A stretch of 64,000 nucleotides of DNA from Actinokineospora globicatena. GTDB lineage: Bacteria; Actinomycetota; Actinomycetes; Mycobacteriales; Pseudonocardiaceae. The stretch spans positions 62,001 through 126,000 of the forward strand of contig NZ_JAMTCR010000003.1 in assembly GCF_024171945.1 (NCBI RefSeq), in the 5' to 3' direction. Positions 32,660-41,181 of the stretch are shown here, one piece after another; the first letter of the stretch is position 1, and each line of letters opens with the position of its first letter. Both the position numbers and the translations under genes were made by a program. The notes under the pieces were generated by a model. The model did not search any database. It was not told the origin of the DNA and worked only from the letters and a program-made list of their open reading frames with translations.

Positions 32660-33523
32660 CTAGTTCGCCCAGGCGGCTCGGATGGCGGGGGAGTGCCGGT
32701 GGAGGAAGGTGTCGAAGGTGGTGGGTGGGCGGGAGGTGAGTGTCTCCACGTCCTGGGTGACGGGGGAGAGGCGGCCGGAGGCCACGTCGGCGAACAGGGC
32801 GGCCACGTCGGCGGCGAAGGGTTCGGGGGCGCCCGCGGCGGTGAGGCGGGCGGCGAATTCCGCTGGGGGTAGGTCGACGTAGCGGATGTCACGTCCGACG
32901 ACCGTGGACAGCTTGGCGGCGATCTCGTTGTGGGTCAGGGCTTCTGGGCCGGTGAGGACGAAGGTCTGGCCTGGGTCGATGTCGCCGGTCAGTACAGCTG
33001 CGGCGGATGCGGCTATGTCGTCACAGTCGATATAGGACACACGGGCGTCGCCGTACGCGCCGAGGAAGTTTCCGTTCTCGGTCGCGACCGCTGTGCCGGT
33101 GCTGAAGTTCTGCATGAAACCGTTGGGCTGCAGGATGGTCCACGCCAGCCCGGACTCCTTGAGGTAGTCCTCGATCACGCCGTGCGCGCCCTCGGCCAAC
33201 TTGCCGCCGACCCGGGCGTGCCACACCGACAGCTTCACCACATGCCGCACCCCGGCCTCGACCGCCGCGTCGATCGCCGCGATCTGCTGCCGGACCATCG
33301 GCTGCTCGCCCGTGGTGGGGACAGCGCCACCGGCGTTGAGGAAGAGCCGCTCCACGCCGGTCATGGCCTCGCGGAGAGAGGCGGGGTAGTCGAAGTCGCC
33401 GACCACGTGGCGCAGCCCCTCGGCCTTCGCCTGGTCGCGGACGAACGCGGTGGTCCGCTCCGCCGGTAAGCGCCGCACGAGGAGGCGCCCGATCGTGCCT
33501 GTCGCGCCGGTCACCAGGATCAT
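32660..33523 (-). CDS. NAD(P)H-binding reductase (NmrA/SDR-type)
   Basis: 287 residues. Atypical short-chain dehydrogenase fold: the nucleotide loop ILVTGATGTIGRLLVRRL at the very N-terminus, VVGDFDYPASLREAMTGVERLFL, HVVKLSV, WTILQPNGFMQNF and YIDCDDIAASAAAVLTG, typical of NmrA-like / NAD(P)H:quinone reductases. ATG 33523 (GGAGG upstream) is chosen because the nucleotide-binding strand starts right there; a longer frame extends past it without support. Divergent from a TetR gene, with a long palindrome between the two starts, so very likely under that repressor's control. Confidence 0.88.
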   Translation of the reverse strand: MILVTGATGTIGRLLVRRLPAERTTAFVRDQAKAEGLRHVVGDFDYPASLREAMTGVERLFLNAGGAVPTTGEQPMVRQQIAAIDAAVEAGVRHVVKLSVWHARVGGKLAEGAHGVIEDYLKESGLAWTILQPNGFMQNFSTGTAVATENGNFLGAYGDARVSYIDCDDIAASAAAVLTGDIDPGQTFVLTGPEALTHNEIAAKLSTVVGRDIRYVDLPPAEFAARLTAAGAPEPFAADVAALFADVASGRLSPVTQDVETLTSRPPTTFDTFLHRHSPAIRAAWAN

Positions 33524-33541
33524 CGTCGCCTCCGTTAACCT

Positions 33542-33576
33542 GAGGTAGCCTCGACCTACTAAGTCGAGGCTACCTC
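33542..33576. promoter_or_regulatory. 35-bp palindromic operator between TetR and reductase genes
   Basis: Perfect 14-bp inverted repeat GAGGTAGCCTCGAC / GTCGAGGCTACCTC around a 7-bp centre CTACTAA. It fills the 73-bp gap between divergent starts, 20 bp from the TetR start and 18 bp from the reductase start; the expected binding site of the TetR protein. Confidence 0.8.
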
Positions 33577-33596
33577 GAATTGACCAGGAGGTGCGA

Positions 33597-34163
33597 GTGC
33601 CCCCGTCCGGACGGCCCCGCGCGGATGCCCGAGCCAACCGGGAACGGCTGCTGGCCGAGGCCGACGCCGTGTTCCGCGAGCACGGCACGGACGCGTCTCT
33701 GGAGGCCATCGCCAAACGCGCGGGCCTGGCGACCGGTACCCTCTACGGCCACTTCCGCACGCGCAGGGCCCTGCTGAGCGCGCTCATGGGTGACCGCAAC
33801 GAAGCCCTGTTCACCGCAGGCGACGCCCTCGCCGACGAGCCGCCCGCAGTCGCGCTGCGCACCTGGATCGACCTGACCGTCGTCCACGCCGCCACCTACC
33901 GCGGCCTCGCGGCGCACCTGGCGGACGGGACCGACGACGCCTCGTCCGAGCTGCACGCCTCCTGCGTGCGGATGGCGGCGATCACCCACACCCTCGTGCG
34001 GCGGGCCGCCGACGCGGGCGTGATCCGGCCGTCCACCACGGCGGCGGACCTGAGCATGCTGATCACCGCCTGCGCGTGGGCGCGCGAGCACGCCTCCCCG
34101 GAGCGGGCGGGCAGGCTGATCGACCAGGTCCTCAACGGTGTGTTCGTGCCCCCGCATTCCTGA
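33597..34163 (+). CDS. TetR-family repressor
   Basis: 188 residues. HTH in the first 50 residues: RERLLAEADAVFREHGTDASLEAIAKRAGLATGTLYGHF, with the C-terminal ligand domain ending LIDQVLNGVF. GTG 33597 is chosen over GTG 33591 because AGGAG ends directly before 33591, leaving the proper six-base gap to 33597. It probably represses the divergent reductase and itself through the palindrome at 33542-33576. The quinone oxidoreductase 100 bp downstream may be in the same regulon. Confidence 0.9.
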   Translation: MPPSGRPRADARANRERLLAEADAVFREHGTDASLEAIAKRAGLATGTLYGHFRTRRALLSALMGDRNEALFTAGDALADEPPAVALRTWIDLTVVHAATYRGLAAHLADGTDDASSELHASCVRMAAITHTLVRRAADAGVIRPSTTAADLSMLITACAWAREHASPERAGRLIDQVLNGVFVPPHS

Positions 34164-34264
34164 CAGGCCAAGACAACCGGCACCTTTCCGGTTCGTGGGA
34201 CGCGCCCGGTCGGCCCGCTGGTGATCCCTACCCTCGCGAACATCCACTGAGAGGGAGGAACACC

Positions 34265-35188
34265 ATGGGGACCTACCGCGCGGTCGAGTTCGGGGAGTAC
34301 GGCGAACCGGAGGTGCTGCGGGTCGTCGACCGCGACATCGTCGAGCCGGGTTCGGGCCAGGTGCGCGTCAGGGTGCGCGCGGCGGGCGTCAACCCGGTCG
34401 ACTGGAAGATCCGCTCGGGGCTGCTCGCGGCCCACCGCCCCACGGAGTTCCCGAGCGTCCCGGGCGGCGACGTGGCGGGCGTGGTCGAGGCCGTCGGACC
34501 GGACGTGACGGGGTACGAGGTCGGGTCCGAGGTGCTGGGCGCGGTCGGCAACGGCGGCTACGCGGAAGTTGTCGTCACCGATGTCGCGACCCTGGCGCTG
34601 AAGCCCGCCGAGGTCGCCTGGGAGCAGGCCGCCGCGCTGCCGATCGCGGCGAACACGACCTATGCGGTGTTCGACCTGCTGCGGCCGGTCGCGGGCGAGA
34701 CGATCGTCATCCACGGCGCCGCGGGCGGTGTCGGCACGGTGGCCGTCCAGATCGCGGTCGACCTGGGCCTGCGCGTGATCGCCACCGCGAGCGAGGCCAA
34801 CCAGGACTACCTCCGCGACCTCGGCGCCGAACCCACCGTCTACGGCACCGGCCTGGTGGACCGCCTCCGCACCCTGGCCCCCGACGGCGTCGACCTCGGC
34901 TACGACGTCTCCGGCCACGGCGGCTCAGCGATCCTGGTGGAACTGCTCGGCGGCCCATCCCGCGTCGCCACCATCGCCGACTACACCGCCTCGGACATCG
35001 GCGTCCCCTTCGTCCAGGGCGTGGAGACCGAGAAGATCGCCAGCAGGCTCACCGCCGCCGCGACCCTCGCCGCCGCGGGCAAACTGACCATCCCCATCGC
35101 AGGCACCTTCCCCCTCGCCGAAGCCCCCGCCACCCACCACCTCAGCCAAGACGGCCACGTCCGCGGCAAGCTGATCATCGTGCCCTAG
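34265..35188 (+). CDS. Zinc-independent quinone oxidoreductase (MDR family)
   Basis: 307 residues, medium-chain dehydrogenase/reductase: GroES-like start RAVEFGEYGEPEVLRV, AAGVNPVDWKIRSG, PGGDVAGVVEAVG, and the NADPH loop HGAAGGVGTVAVQIA. The short length and lack of the structural-zinc cysteine cluster place it with the quinone oxidoreductase-like branch. It probably reduces quinones or enones with NADPH. ATG 34265 has GAGGGAGGAAC upstream. Last gene before repeat copy B. Confidence 0.9.
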   Translation: MGTYRAVEFGEYGEPEVLRVVDRDIVEPGSGQVRVRVRAAGVNPVDWKIRSGLLAAHRPTEFPSVPGGDVAGVVEAVGPDVTGYEVGSEVLGAVGNGGYAEVVVTDVATLALKPAEVAWEQAAALPIAANTTYAVFDLLRPVAGETIVIHGAAGGVGTVAVQIAVDLGLRVIATASEANQDYLRDLGAEPTVYGTGLVDRLRTLAPDGVDLGYDVSGHGGSAILVELLGGPSRVATIADYTASDIGVPFVQGVETEKIASRLTAAATLAAAGKLTIPIAGTFPLAEAPATHHLSQDGHVRGKLIIVP

Positions 35189-35333
35189 CTCTCTGTCCAC
35201 TGTGGACTTTTGGGCGCTTGGCAACCCGTAAGTCGATCTTCCCGCGCACGACTTGGCACAGGCGGCCGGTCTCTGATCGCCCGCCTGTGCCCTGACCTGG
35301 TGATCCTTCCCTAGCGGCTGCCCGAAATTCCCC

Positions 35334-35454
35334 CTTCTGGGCGACAGAAGTTATCCGCATATGGATCTCTGCGGGGGCTCGTTCAAGATCGACTGTCGGT
35401 GGGTCCCGGTAGACTGGCCCAGGGACGCCCCCCGGAGAGGGTGGGGGCCGGGCA
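35334..35454 (+). repeat. 121-bp dispersed repeat, copy B
   Basis: Second copy of the element at 7213-7333, same strand, about 93% identical. It keeps the CTTCTG-N5-CAGAAG inverted repeat, but the central palindrome is broken (TTATCCGCATATGGAT). It lies in a gene-free gap (35189-35568) between the quinone oxidoreductase and the flavin reductase; the rest of the gap shows nothing I can name. Confidence 0.85.
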
Positions 35455-35568
35455 CTCGCTTTTCGCGCGCGCGAGGCTCGGGTTTAGTCCGCTGGGGTGG
35501 CGGGTCGCTCGGTCCGGGGGGACCAGTCCTACTCGGTGTCGCTGCCTTTGGTTGCTGCTGCGAGGGGG

Positions 35569-36060
35569 CTAGGCGAAGTGGGTTAGGCCGAAGCGGCTGC
35601 GGTGGAAGATCAGGGGGGCGTGGTTGGCGTGGGATGCGGCGTGGAGGCGGAGCAGGACGATGGTGTGGTCGCCCGCTTCGATGTGGCGGTCGATGGTGGT
35701 GTCGAACCAGGCGACGCCGTCGGTGAGGGTTACCGCGCCTTCGGGGGTTGAGGTGGTGTCCAGGCCTTGGAAGCGGTCGGCGGCGGGACCGGCGAGTTGG
35801 CGGGCGACGCGGTCGTGGTGTTCGGCGAGCACGGTCACCCCGACGCGGGTGGCGCGGCGCAGGTCGGGCCAGGTCTTGGACGTGGTGCCGATGGAGAACG
35901 ACACCAGCGGCGGGTCGAGCGACACCGAGGTGAACGAGCTGGCGGCCAGGCCCATGACGCGGTCGTCGACCCGGGCGGCGACGGCGACGACCCCGCTGGG
36001 GAAGGTGCCGAACGCCGCGCGCAGCAGCACGGGGTCCAGGCCAGGCTTGAGGTTGCTCAC
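35569..36060 (-). CDS. Flavin reductase (FMN-binding split-barrel)
   Basis: 163 residues. Family motifs: FGTFPSGVVAVAARVDD, GLAASSFTSVSLDPPLVSFSIG (FMN-binding TxxSF region), GVTVLAEHHDRVARQLAG, and HTIVLLRLHAASH. It supplies reduced FMN/FAD to a partner monooxygenase. GTG 36060 is the start consistent with the domain boundary; the frame runs further upstream without homology. A relic of a luciferase-like monooxygenase, the natural partner type, lies 230 bp away in divergent orientation. Confidence 0.85.
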   Translation of the reverse strand: MSNLKPGLDPVLLRAAFGTFPSGVVAVAARVDDRVMGLAASSFTSVSLDPPLVSFSIGTTSKTWPDLRRATRVGVTVLAEHHDRVARQLAGPAADRFQGLDTTSTPEGAVTLTDGVAWFDTTIDRHIEAGDHTIVLLRLHAASHANHAPLIFHRSRFGLTHFA

Positions 36061-36290
36061 CGGACCACCATCACCCGCGACCCGCGCCCGCGTCCAACAA
36101 CAGTTCCCGATCGCTTCCCATGACGAGCGGTGATGGGTCGTCCGGCGGCCGCGCGGGTTGGCAAGACCGCCGGTCCGCGTGGCGCGCGAGGCACGGCACC
36201 GAGCCGCCTCGATCCTTCCCGGCACCAGCCCCGAACTGCGTGACGTGTACGCGGCCGTCACACCAAGGGCATGGCCGCCTCTCGCCGACC

Positions 36291-36527
36291 GGCGCCCTGA
36301 CTCCGGTCATCACCGCGGACCTGCCTGCGGGCATGCGCATCAGCCCGGTCTTCCACGGCACCCCCGACCAGGTCACCGAGGCGGTCCTCGCCGATCCCGG
36401 GCTCACCCAGGCCGACGACCTCGTCCTGTTCCTGCCGCCCGCCTTCACCCTCCCCGAGAACGCCCGTCTGCTCGCCGACCTGGCCAACACCGTCGCCCCT
36501 GCTCTGGGCTGGTCGCCTGCGGGCTGA
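36291..36527 (+). pseudogene. C-terminal relic of a luciferase-like (LLM) flavin monooxygenase
   Basis: About 78 codons read like the C-terminus of an LLM-class flavin-dependent oxidoreductase: VITADLPAGMRISPVFHGTP, then DDLVLFLPPAF, and ANTVAPALGW before the stop. The roughly 250-300 N-terminal residues with the TIM-barrel active site are missing. An in-frame ATG at 36120 would add unrelated Arg/Pro-rich sequence. Next to a flavin reductase on the other strand, it suggests a former two-component monooxygenase now inactivated. Confidence 0.5.
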
Positions 36528-36599
36528 TCGCGTACCACCTCGCGGGGCGCTTTCCCGGTCCTGTCCAGCATGCGGGCCCGTCGTCGGGGCTCTGTGAGC

Positions 36600-38033
36600 A
36601 TGGGGGGCGTGCGCACAGCGGATGATCGGGTGTCGTGGCGGGTGCTGGTCGTGTGCTTGGCGGCGGGGGTGACGACCCTGGTGGACCAGTCGGTGCTGAC
36701 GATCGCGTTGCCGTCGCTGCGGGAGTCGTTGGGCGCCGGTAGCACTGACGTGCAGTGGATCGTGTCCGGGTACTCGCTGACGTTTGGGCTAGCGCTGGTT
36801 CCCGGGGGCAGCCTGGGGGACGCGCGTGGGCGTAAGGGGCTGTTCCTGATCGGGTTGGCCACGTTTGTGCTGTGTGCGGTGGTTGCCGCTACCGGGGCGA
36901 ACGCGGCCACGGTGATCGTCGCCCGGTTGGTGCAGGGGGCGGGCGCGGGGTTGGTGAACTCGCAGGTCATCGGGACGATCCAGGACGTCTTCCAGGGGGT
37001 GGGCCGGACCCGTGCGCTGGGGATGTACGCGGTCGTCGCCGGGGTGTCCGGTGCGTTGGGGCCTGCGTTGGGCGGGGTGTTGGTGTCGATCGCCGGGCCA
37101 GGCGCTGGGTGGCGGTGGTGCCTGCTGCTGAGCGTGCCGTGCGGGCTGGTGACGCTGTGGTTGGCGGCGCGGCGGCTTCCCCGGGCCCGGGCGGTGCGGC
37201 CGGGGCGGTTGGACGGCTGGGGACTGGTGTGCGTGGGCGCGCTGACGGTGGCGCTGATGATGCCGTTCATCACCGGCACGCACGTCGCGGTGTGGGTGAC
37301 GGTCGCGCTCGGGTCGGCTGGGACGCTGGTGGTCCTGCACCGTCGGCGGGTGCGGTCGGGTGAGGTGCCGCTGGTCCACCCCGCGCTGACCCGGTCCGCG
37401 CTGTACGTCCTGGGAACGGCGATCGCGATGGCCCAGTTCGGCTCGGCGATGGCGGCCAGCCTGGTGCTCGTGCTGTTCCTCCAAAGTGGACTCGGTATGT
37501 CGGCGCTGACCGCCGCTGCCGTCACGGTCCCGTCGGCGGTCGCCATGATCGCTGCCTCCGCTATCGCTTGGCGGGTGGCTCGTCGGATCGGGGCGCACGC
37601 GGTGACCCTCGGTACTGGGTTGGGAATCATCGCCTTGCTGGCCGGGGCTCTTGCTGCCGCGTCGGTGCCGGTAGCGGCGCTGCCAGTGGTCTTGGCGCTG
37701 GTACAGCTGTTCTGGGGCGTCGCCAACGGACTCGCGTTGTCGCCGAACCAGGCCCGCGTACTGCACGAGGCACCTGCGGAGGCCGCCGGTGTGGCGGGCG
37801 GGATTCTGCAGATGTCCCAACGAGTCGCGGCCGCCGTCTGCCTCACCGCCGTGTCCGGCGTGTACCTACGGGCGGGCGCTCCACGGGACGCGTTCATCCA
37901 GGCCACCATGGTGTGCGCCGCCCTGCTGGCCTTCGCGCTGGTCGCCTGCGTGATCCTCGCCCGGCCACACCGGACCGTACCCGCCCCGGTGAGCCGGGAC
38001 GGGTGCGGGTGTGGGGATCAGGCTCCGGTGTAG
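36600..38033 (+). CDS. MFS transporter, DHA2 (14-TM drug:H+ antiporter) type
   Basis: 477 residues with about 14 hydrophobic segments. Motif A-like GGSLGDARGRKGLFLIG, motif C-like GVSGALGPALGG, and the DHA2 start TTLVDQSVLTIALPSL. Probably exports a toxic or self-made compound. ATG 36600 (or GTG 36594) follows GGGG about 10 nt upstream. A short Cys/Gly-rich end GCGCGDQ lies after the last TM segment. The 3' end overlaps the convergent subtilase gene by 16 nt. Confidence 0.88.
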   Translation: MGGVRTADDRVSWRVLVVCLAAGVTTLVDQSVLTIALPSLRESLGAGSTDVQWIVSGYSLTFGLALVPGGSLGDARGRKGLFLIGLATFVLCAVVAATGANAATVIVARLVQGAGAGLVNSQVIGTIQDVFQGVGRTRALGMYAVVAGVSGALGPALGGVLVSIAGPGAGWRWCLLLSVPCGLVTLWLAARRLPRARAVRPGRLDGWGLVCVGALTVALMMPFITGTHVAVWVTVALGSAGTLVVLHRRRVRSGEVPLVHPALTRSALYVLGTAIAMAQFGSAMAASLVLVLFLQSGLGMSALTAAAVTVPSAVAMIAASAIAWRVARRIGAHAVTLGTGLGIIALLAGALAAASVPVAALPVVLALVQLFWGVANGLALSPNQARVLHEAPAEAAGVAGGILQMSQRVAAAVCLTAVSGVYLRAGAPRDAFIQATMVCAALLAFALVACVILARPHRTVPAPVSRDGCGCGDQAPV

Positions 38034-39184
38034 ACGAGGTTGTTGGGGCTCTTCGGGTCGGTGATCTTGTTCTTGGTGGCGTTGGCGACCAGGGCGTCGC
38101 GGACCTGGGCGGGGGTGGCGGTGCGGGTGGTCAGGTAGAGGGCCGCGGCACCGGCGACGTGCGGGGTGGCCTGGGAGGTGCCGCTGACGGTCTGGGTGGC
38201 GGTGTCGGAGGTGCGCCACGCGGACTTGATGTCGACGCCGGGGCCGAAGATGTCGACGCCGTTGCCGAAGTTGGAGAAGCTCGCCCGGCGGTCGGAGCTG
38301 TCGGAGGCGGCGACGGTGATCGCCTCGGGGACGCGGGCCGGGGAGAAGCCGGAGGCGTCGGCGTTGGAGTTGCCCGCCGCCACCACGAAGGTGACACCGG
38401 CGCGGACCGCCTTCTGCACCGCGGTGTCGACGGTCGAGTTGGTGCCGCCGCCGAGGCTCAGGTTCGCCACGGCCTTCTTGCCCGCCGCGTCCTTGGCGAC
38501 CCAGTCGATGCCCGCGACGACACCGGAGATGCTGCCGCTGCCGTTGTCACCGAGCACGCGCACCGCGACGATGCTGACCTGCTTCGCGACGCCGTAGGTG
38601 CGGCCGCCGACGATGCCCGCGACGTGCGTGCCGTGCCCGTGGCCGTCCTGGGCGACGTTGTCGTTGTCGACCGCGTCGAACCCGTTGCGGGCGCGGCCGC
38701 CGAACTCGGAGTGGCTGATCCGCACACCGGTGTCCACGACGTACGCGGTGACGCCGCTGCCGCCGTTGTCCGGGTAGGTGTAGCTCTTGCTCAACGGCAG
38801 GTTCCGCTGGTCGATCCGGTCCAGACCCCAGGTCGGGTTCGCCTGGGTGGCCTGCACGGTCACCACCTCGTCCTGCGCCACATAGGCCACCGCCGGGTCG
38901 GCCGCGATTCGCCGCGCGGCCCGCTCGGACAACGAGGCGGAGTAGCCGGACAACACCGAGGAATAGGTGTGGTGGACAGTTCCGCCGTAGCGGGCCGCGT
39001 GGTCGGCGGCCGCCGCGTGCACGGTGCCGTCCTTGAACACCACGACGTACGAACCGGACACCGCGGTGCCGGACGCGGCCCTGACCTGGCCCTCAGCGGC
39101 AGCGGCAGGGCTGGCGAGCGCGGTGGCGGTGGCCGCCGCGGCCACCGCGGCGACGGCGAGTTTCGCGCGGAATCGAGCAGACAT
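38018..39184 (-). CDS. Secreted subtilisin-like serine protease (S8) with I9 propeptide
   Basis: 388 residues. Sec signal peptide (to about ASPAAAA, residue 30), inhibitor I9 propeptide (about 43-108; SYVVVFKDGT, VAYVAQDE), then the catalytic domain with Asp in AYVVDTGVR, His in GHGTHVAG, oxyanion Asn in VVAAGNS and Ser in SGTSQATPHVAGAAAL. The chain ends right after the catalytic domain, without the P-domain or PPC extension of many actinomycete subtilases. Exported alkaline-protease type. Upstream (39185-39428) I see no gene. Confidence 0.93.
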   Translation of the reverse strand: MSARFRAKLAVAAVAAAATATALASPAAAAEGQVRAASGTAVSGSYVVVFKDGTVHAAAADHAARYGGTVHHTYSSVLSGYSASLSERAARRIAADPAVAYVAQDEVVTVQATQANPTWGLDRIDQRNLPLSKSYTYPDNGGSGVTAYVVDTGVRISHSEFGGRARNGFDAVDNDNVAQDGHGHGTHVAGIVGGRTYGVAKQVSIVAVRVLGDNGSGSISGVVAGIDWVAKDAAGKKAVANLSLGGGTNSTVDTAVQKAVRAGVTFVVAAGNSNADASGFSPARVPEAITVAASDSSDRRASFSNFGNGVDIFGPGVDIKSAWRTSDTATQTVSGTSQATPHVAGAAALYLTTRTATPAQVRDALVANATKNKITDPKSPNNLVYTGA

Positions 39185-39428
39185 GGGGTGTGCCTTCCCG
39201 TCATCGGCCCTCCGAGTGGGGCCTCGGGAAAAGCCTGACAGGAATACGGCGCGAATTCCCTAAACACCGTTCCCACTTCCCACTGTTTAACACTTCCCGC
39301 CGCGCTGCCCAGCGGTTATGACGCCCGCATTGCCGGAAGATCGTCACTTCGGCGCCGATTCTCGTTCCACGCGCTGAGATCACCCATTCGGAGTGGAGAC
39401 CGCGCCGGTCGCCATTGGTATTCGCGCC

Positions 39429-40013
39429 TCACGCGACGGGGTGAGCCGCCTGGTAGGCCAATCGGCGGTCCGCGTCGTCGGCGATCCGCCGGAGTTCGTC
39501 GTCGAGCGCCATGAACGCCTCCCACGGCTGTTGCCCGCTGGCGCCCGCGAGCCGCTCGATGACGAGCCGCTCCAGGTCGTCGACCCGCTTGCCCTTCCAC
39601 ACCTTGTCGGCGAGGGTCACCAGCAGGTCGTCGAGAGTGGACTCGGCGTGCCACGACGCGTGGTCCCGGGCGAACCGGGCCAGGTCCTCGGCGACACCGG
39701 CGCGCAGCAGCAACGCGTACCCGGCCGGTTCGTGCGCGGAGCCCGGCCCGGAGAGCTCCTCGGGGTGCTCCGCCTTGCCGATGTCGTGCGTGGCGGCCCC
39801 GAACGCCACGGCGTCCCGGTCGACACCGGCGGTCGGGTAGCTCGCGGCGACCCAGTCGATCAGGAGCCAGGCCACGTCGTGCACGGCCCGCAGGTGCGCC
39901 ACCAGCCGCGGCGAGGCGTGGGCGCCGATCAGCAGGTCGACCACCTGCTCGGGCAACGGCCGGAGCGCGGGTTCGCAGGTCTCGGTGGCGATTCGTTCGA
40001 TGTGCCCAGTCAC
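39429..40013 (-). CDS. HD-domain phosphohydrolase
   Basis: 194 residues. Metal-binding H...HD...D pattern: LRAVHDVAWLLIDWV, AATHDIGKAEHPEE and ADKVWKGKR. Family members hydrolyse nucleotides or other phosphoesters using divalent metal; the substrate is not readable. It lies alone, divergent from the small structured region at 40081-40263. Confidence 0.85.
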   Translation of the reverse strand: MTGHIERIATETCEPALRPLPEQVVDLLIGAHASPRLVAHLRAVHDVAWLLIDWVAASYPTAGVDRDAVAFGAATHDIGKAEHPEELSGPGSAHEPAGYALLLRAGVAEDLARFARDHASWHAESTLDDLLVTLADKVWKGKRVDDLERLVIERLAGASGQQPWEAFMALDDELRRIADDADRRLAYQAAHPVA

Positions 40014-40080
40014 CTGGAGAGGTTACGGGAAAAGCGATCCGCAGGTGCGGAGGCGCGGTCGATCCCCGATAGGGTGACGC

Positions 40081-40209
40081 CGTATCGATCGACTCTCGAC
40101 GGAGAAGCTGGACGCCGCCTTCGGCAGCAAGACCGTCCGCGACCTGGGCGCCAACAAGTACTTCGCGCTCGCCGCCGCCCTCGTGGCGCTCGAGCAGTCC
40201 GCGAAGTAG
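40081..40209 (+). CDS. Short coding-like segment lacking a standard start
   Basis: From 40084 to the TAG at 40207-40209 the frame reads as a plausible helical protein end (LSTEKLDAAFG, then VRDLGANKYFALAAALVALE). Codon use and Lys, Asn and Phe content fit a real protein. But the frame closes at a stop at 40075-40077 and has no ATG, GTG or TTG; the first candidate is CTG 40108. A very strong hairpin starts 12 nt after the TAG, as expected after a genuine gene. It is either a tiny gene with an unusual start, or the 3' end of a deleted gene. Confidence 0.35.
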   Translation, partial: RIDRLSTEKLDAAFGSKTVRDLGANKYFALAAALVALEQSAK

Positions 40210-40220
40210 GTCGAGCACGG

Positions 40221-40263
40221 TACCGGCGGGGGCCCGGACCAGGCTCCCGGGTCCCCGCCGGTA
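40221..40263 (+). terminator. Strong 17-bp hairpin terminator
   Basis: TACCGGCGGGG (40221-40231) pairs with CCCCGCCGGTA (40253-40263), extended inward by six more pairs (one G-T) around a 9-nt loop. It lies directly after the coding-like segment and before the gene at 40321. Confidence 0.8.
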
Positions 40264-40320
40264 ACGCTTCCCGGACCTCGGCGATGCAGGGGGAGATCAT
40301 CGTCGGCCGGAAGAGACCCC

Positions 40321-40992
40321 ATGACCAGTTCCAGCGCGTCCCCCACTGTCCTGCGGCGACTCGGCGGGCTGTGGTACTTCGTCGTGATCATCGCCTCGCT
40401 GGGGCTGTTCGCCGTGGTGCCCTTCGTGCACGTCGCGACCCGACTGCGCCGCCGCTCGGTGTGGGCGTGGGTGGCCGTCTACGCGGTGGTGGACGCCGTG
40501 ATCCTCTACTTCATGCCCCAGGGCAAGACAGTCGCCGCCGCGCCGATCCAAGGAATCCTTGCCTTGGTGGCGATCGCGACCGCCATCGCGGCTTGCGCCC
40601 AGATCGCCCCGCTGCGGCGCGAGGCCTACGGCCTCCCGTCGAAGGTCCGCCCCGGTCCGGCACCGGATCCCGCTGTCGCCCAGGTGCTGGCCGCGCGGGC
40701 CCGCCGTGAGGAAGCCCGGAAACTGATCTCCGCGGACCCCTTGATGGCCCGCGAACTCCACATCGGCCGCCCCGACCTCCCCCGCGCCTACGACGACGGC
40801 GGCCTGGTCGACCTGGCAACCGCCCCCGCCCCCCTGATCGCCGACACCTGCGGCCTCACCACCGAGGAAGCCAACCGCCTCATCGCCCTCCGAGGCACCT
40901 TCACCACCATCGACGACGCCATCGTCCTCGCCGACCTCCCCGTCACCACCTGGGACCGCATCCGCGACCGCGGCGTCGTCATCATCGCTTGA
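40321..40992 (+). CDS. Membrane protein with C-terminal helix-hairpin-helix-like domain
   Basis: 223 residues. Three hydrophobic segments in the first 95 residues (WYFVVIIASLGLFAVVPF; AWVAVYAVVDAVILYF; GILALVAIATAIAACA), a linker with an Arg/Glu-rich helix, and a C-terminal LIADTCGLTTEEANRLIALR...FTTIDDAIVLADL segment resembling the ComEA/helix-hairpin-helix fold. Function unknown; the soluble domain might bind nucleic acid or protein at the cytoplasmic face. The 3' half has the codon bias seen at many gene ends here, with nearly every third base C. Confidence 0.65.
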   Translation: MTSSSASPTVLRRLGGLWYFVVIIASLGLFAVVPFVHVATRLRRRSVWAWVAVYAVVDAVILYFMPQGKTVAAAPIQGILALVAIATAIAACAQIAPLRREAYGLPSKVRPGPAPDPAVAQVLAARARREEARKLISADPLMARELHIGRPDLPRAYDDGGLVDLATAPAPLIADTCGLTTEEANRLIALRGTFTTIDDAIVLADLPVTTWDRIRDRGVVIIA

Positions 40993-41181
40993 TCGCAGAC
41001 GTTCGGGCCCCGTGGCTGTGGCGTCCTCGCACTTGAGCGGGCCAGGAACGCTGCAACAGCGTAGTTGTGGACGGATGTGTCCACCTCGAGCATCCCGTCT
41101 CCTCGGGTAGACGGCGTCCGGACCATTCAGCGAAACGACTCCGGGGCGGTCGCCAACGACCGCCCTGGAGTCCATTGTGGT

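Noticed and set aside
36120-36290. N-terminal extension of the LLM relic from the in-frame ATG at 36120.
   Set aside because: The added residues are Arg/Pro/Ser-rich and unlike the LLM TIM barrel; they look like a GC-driven chance frame.
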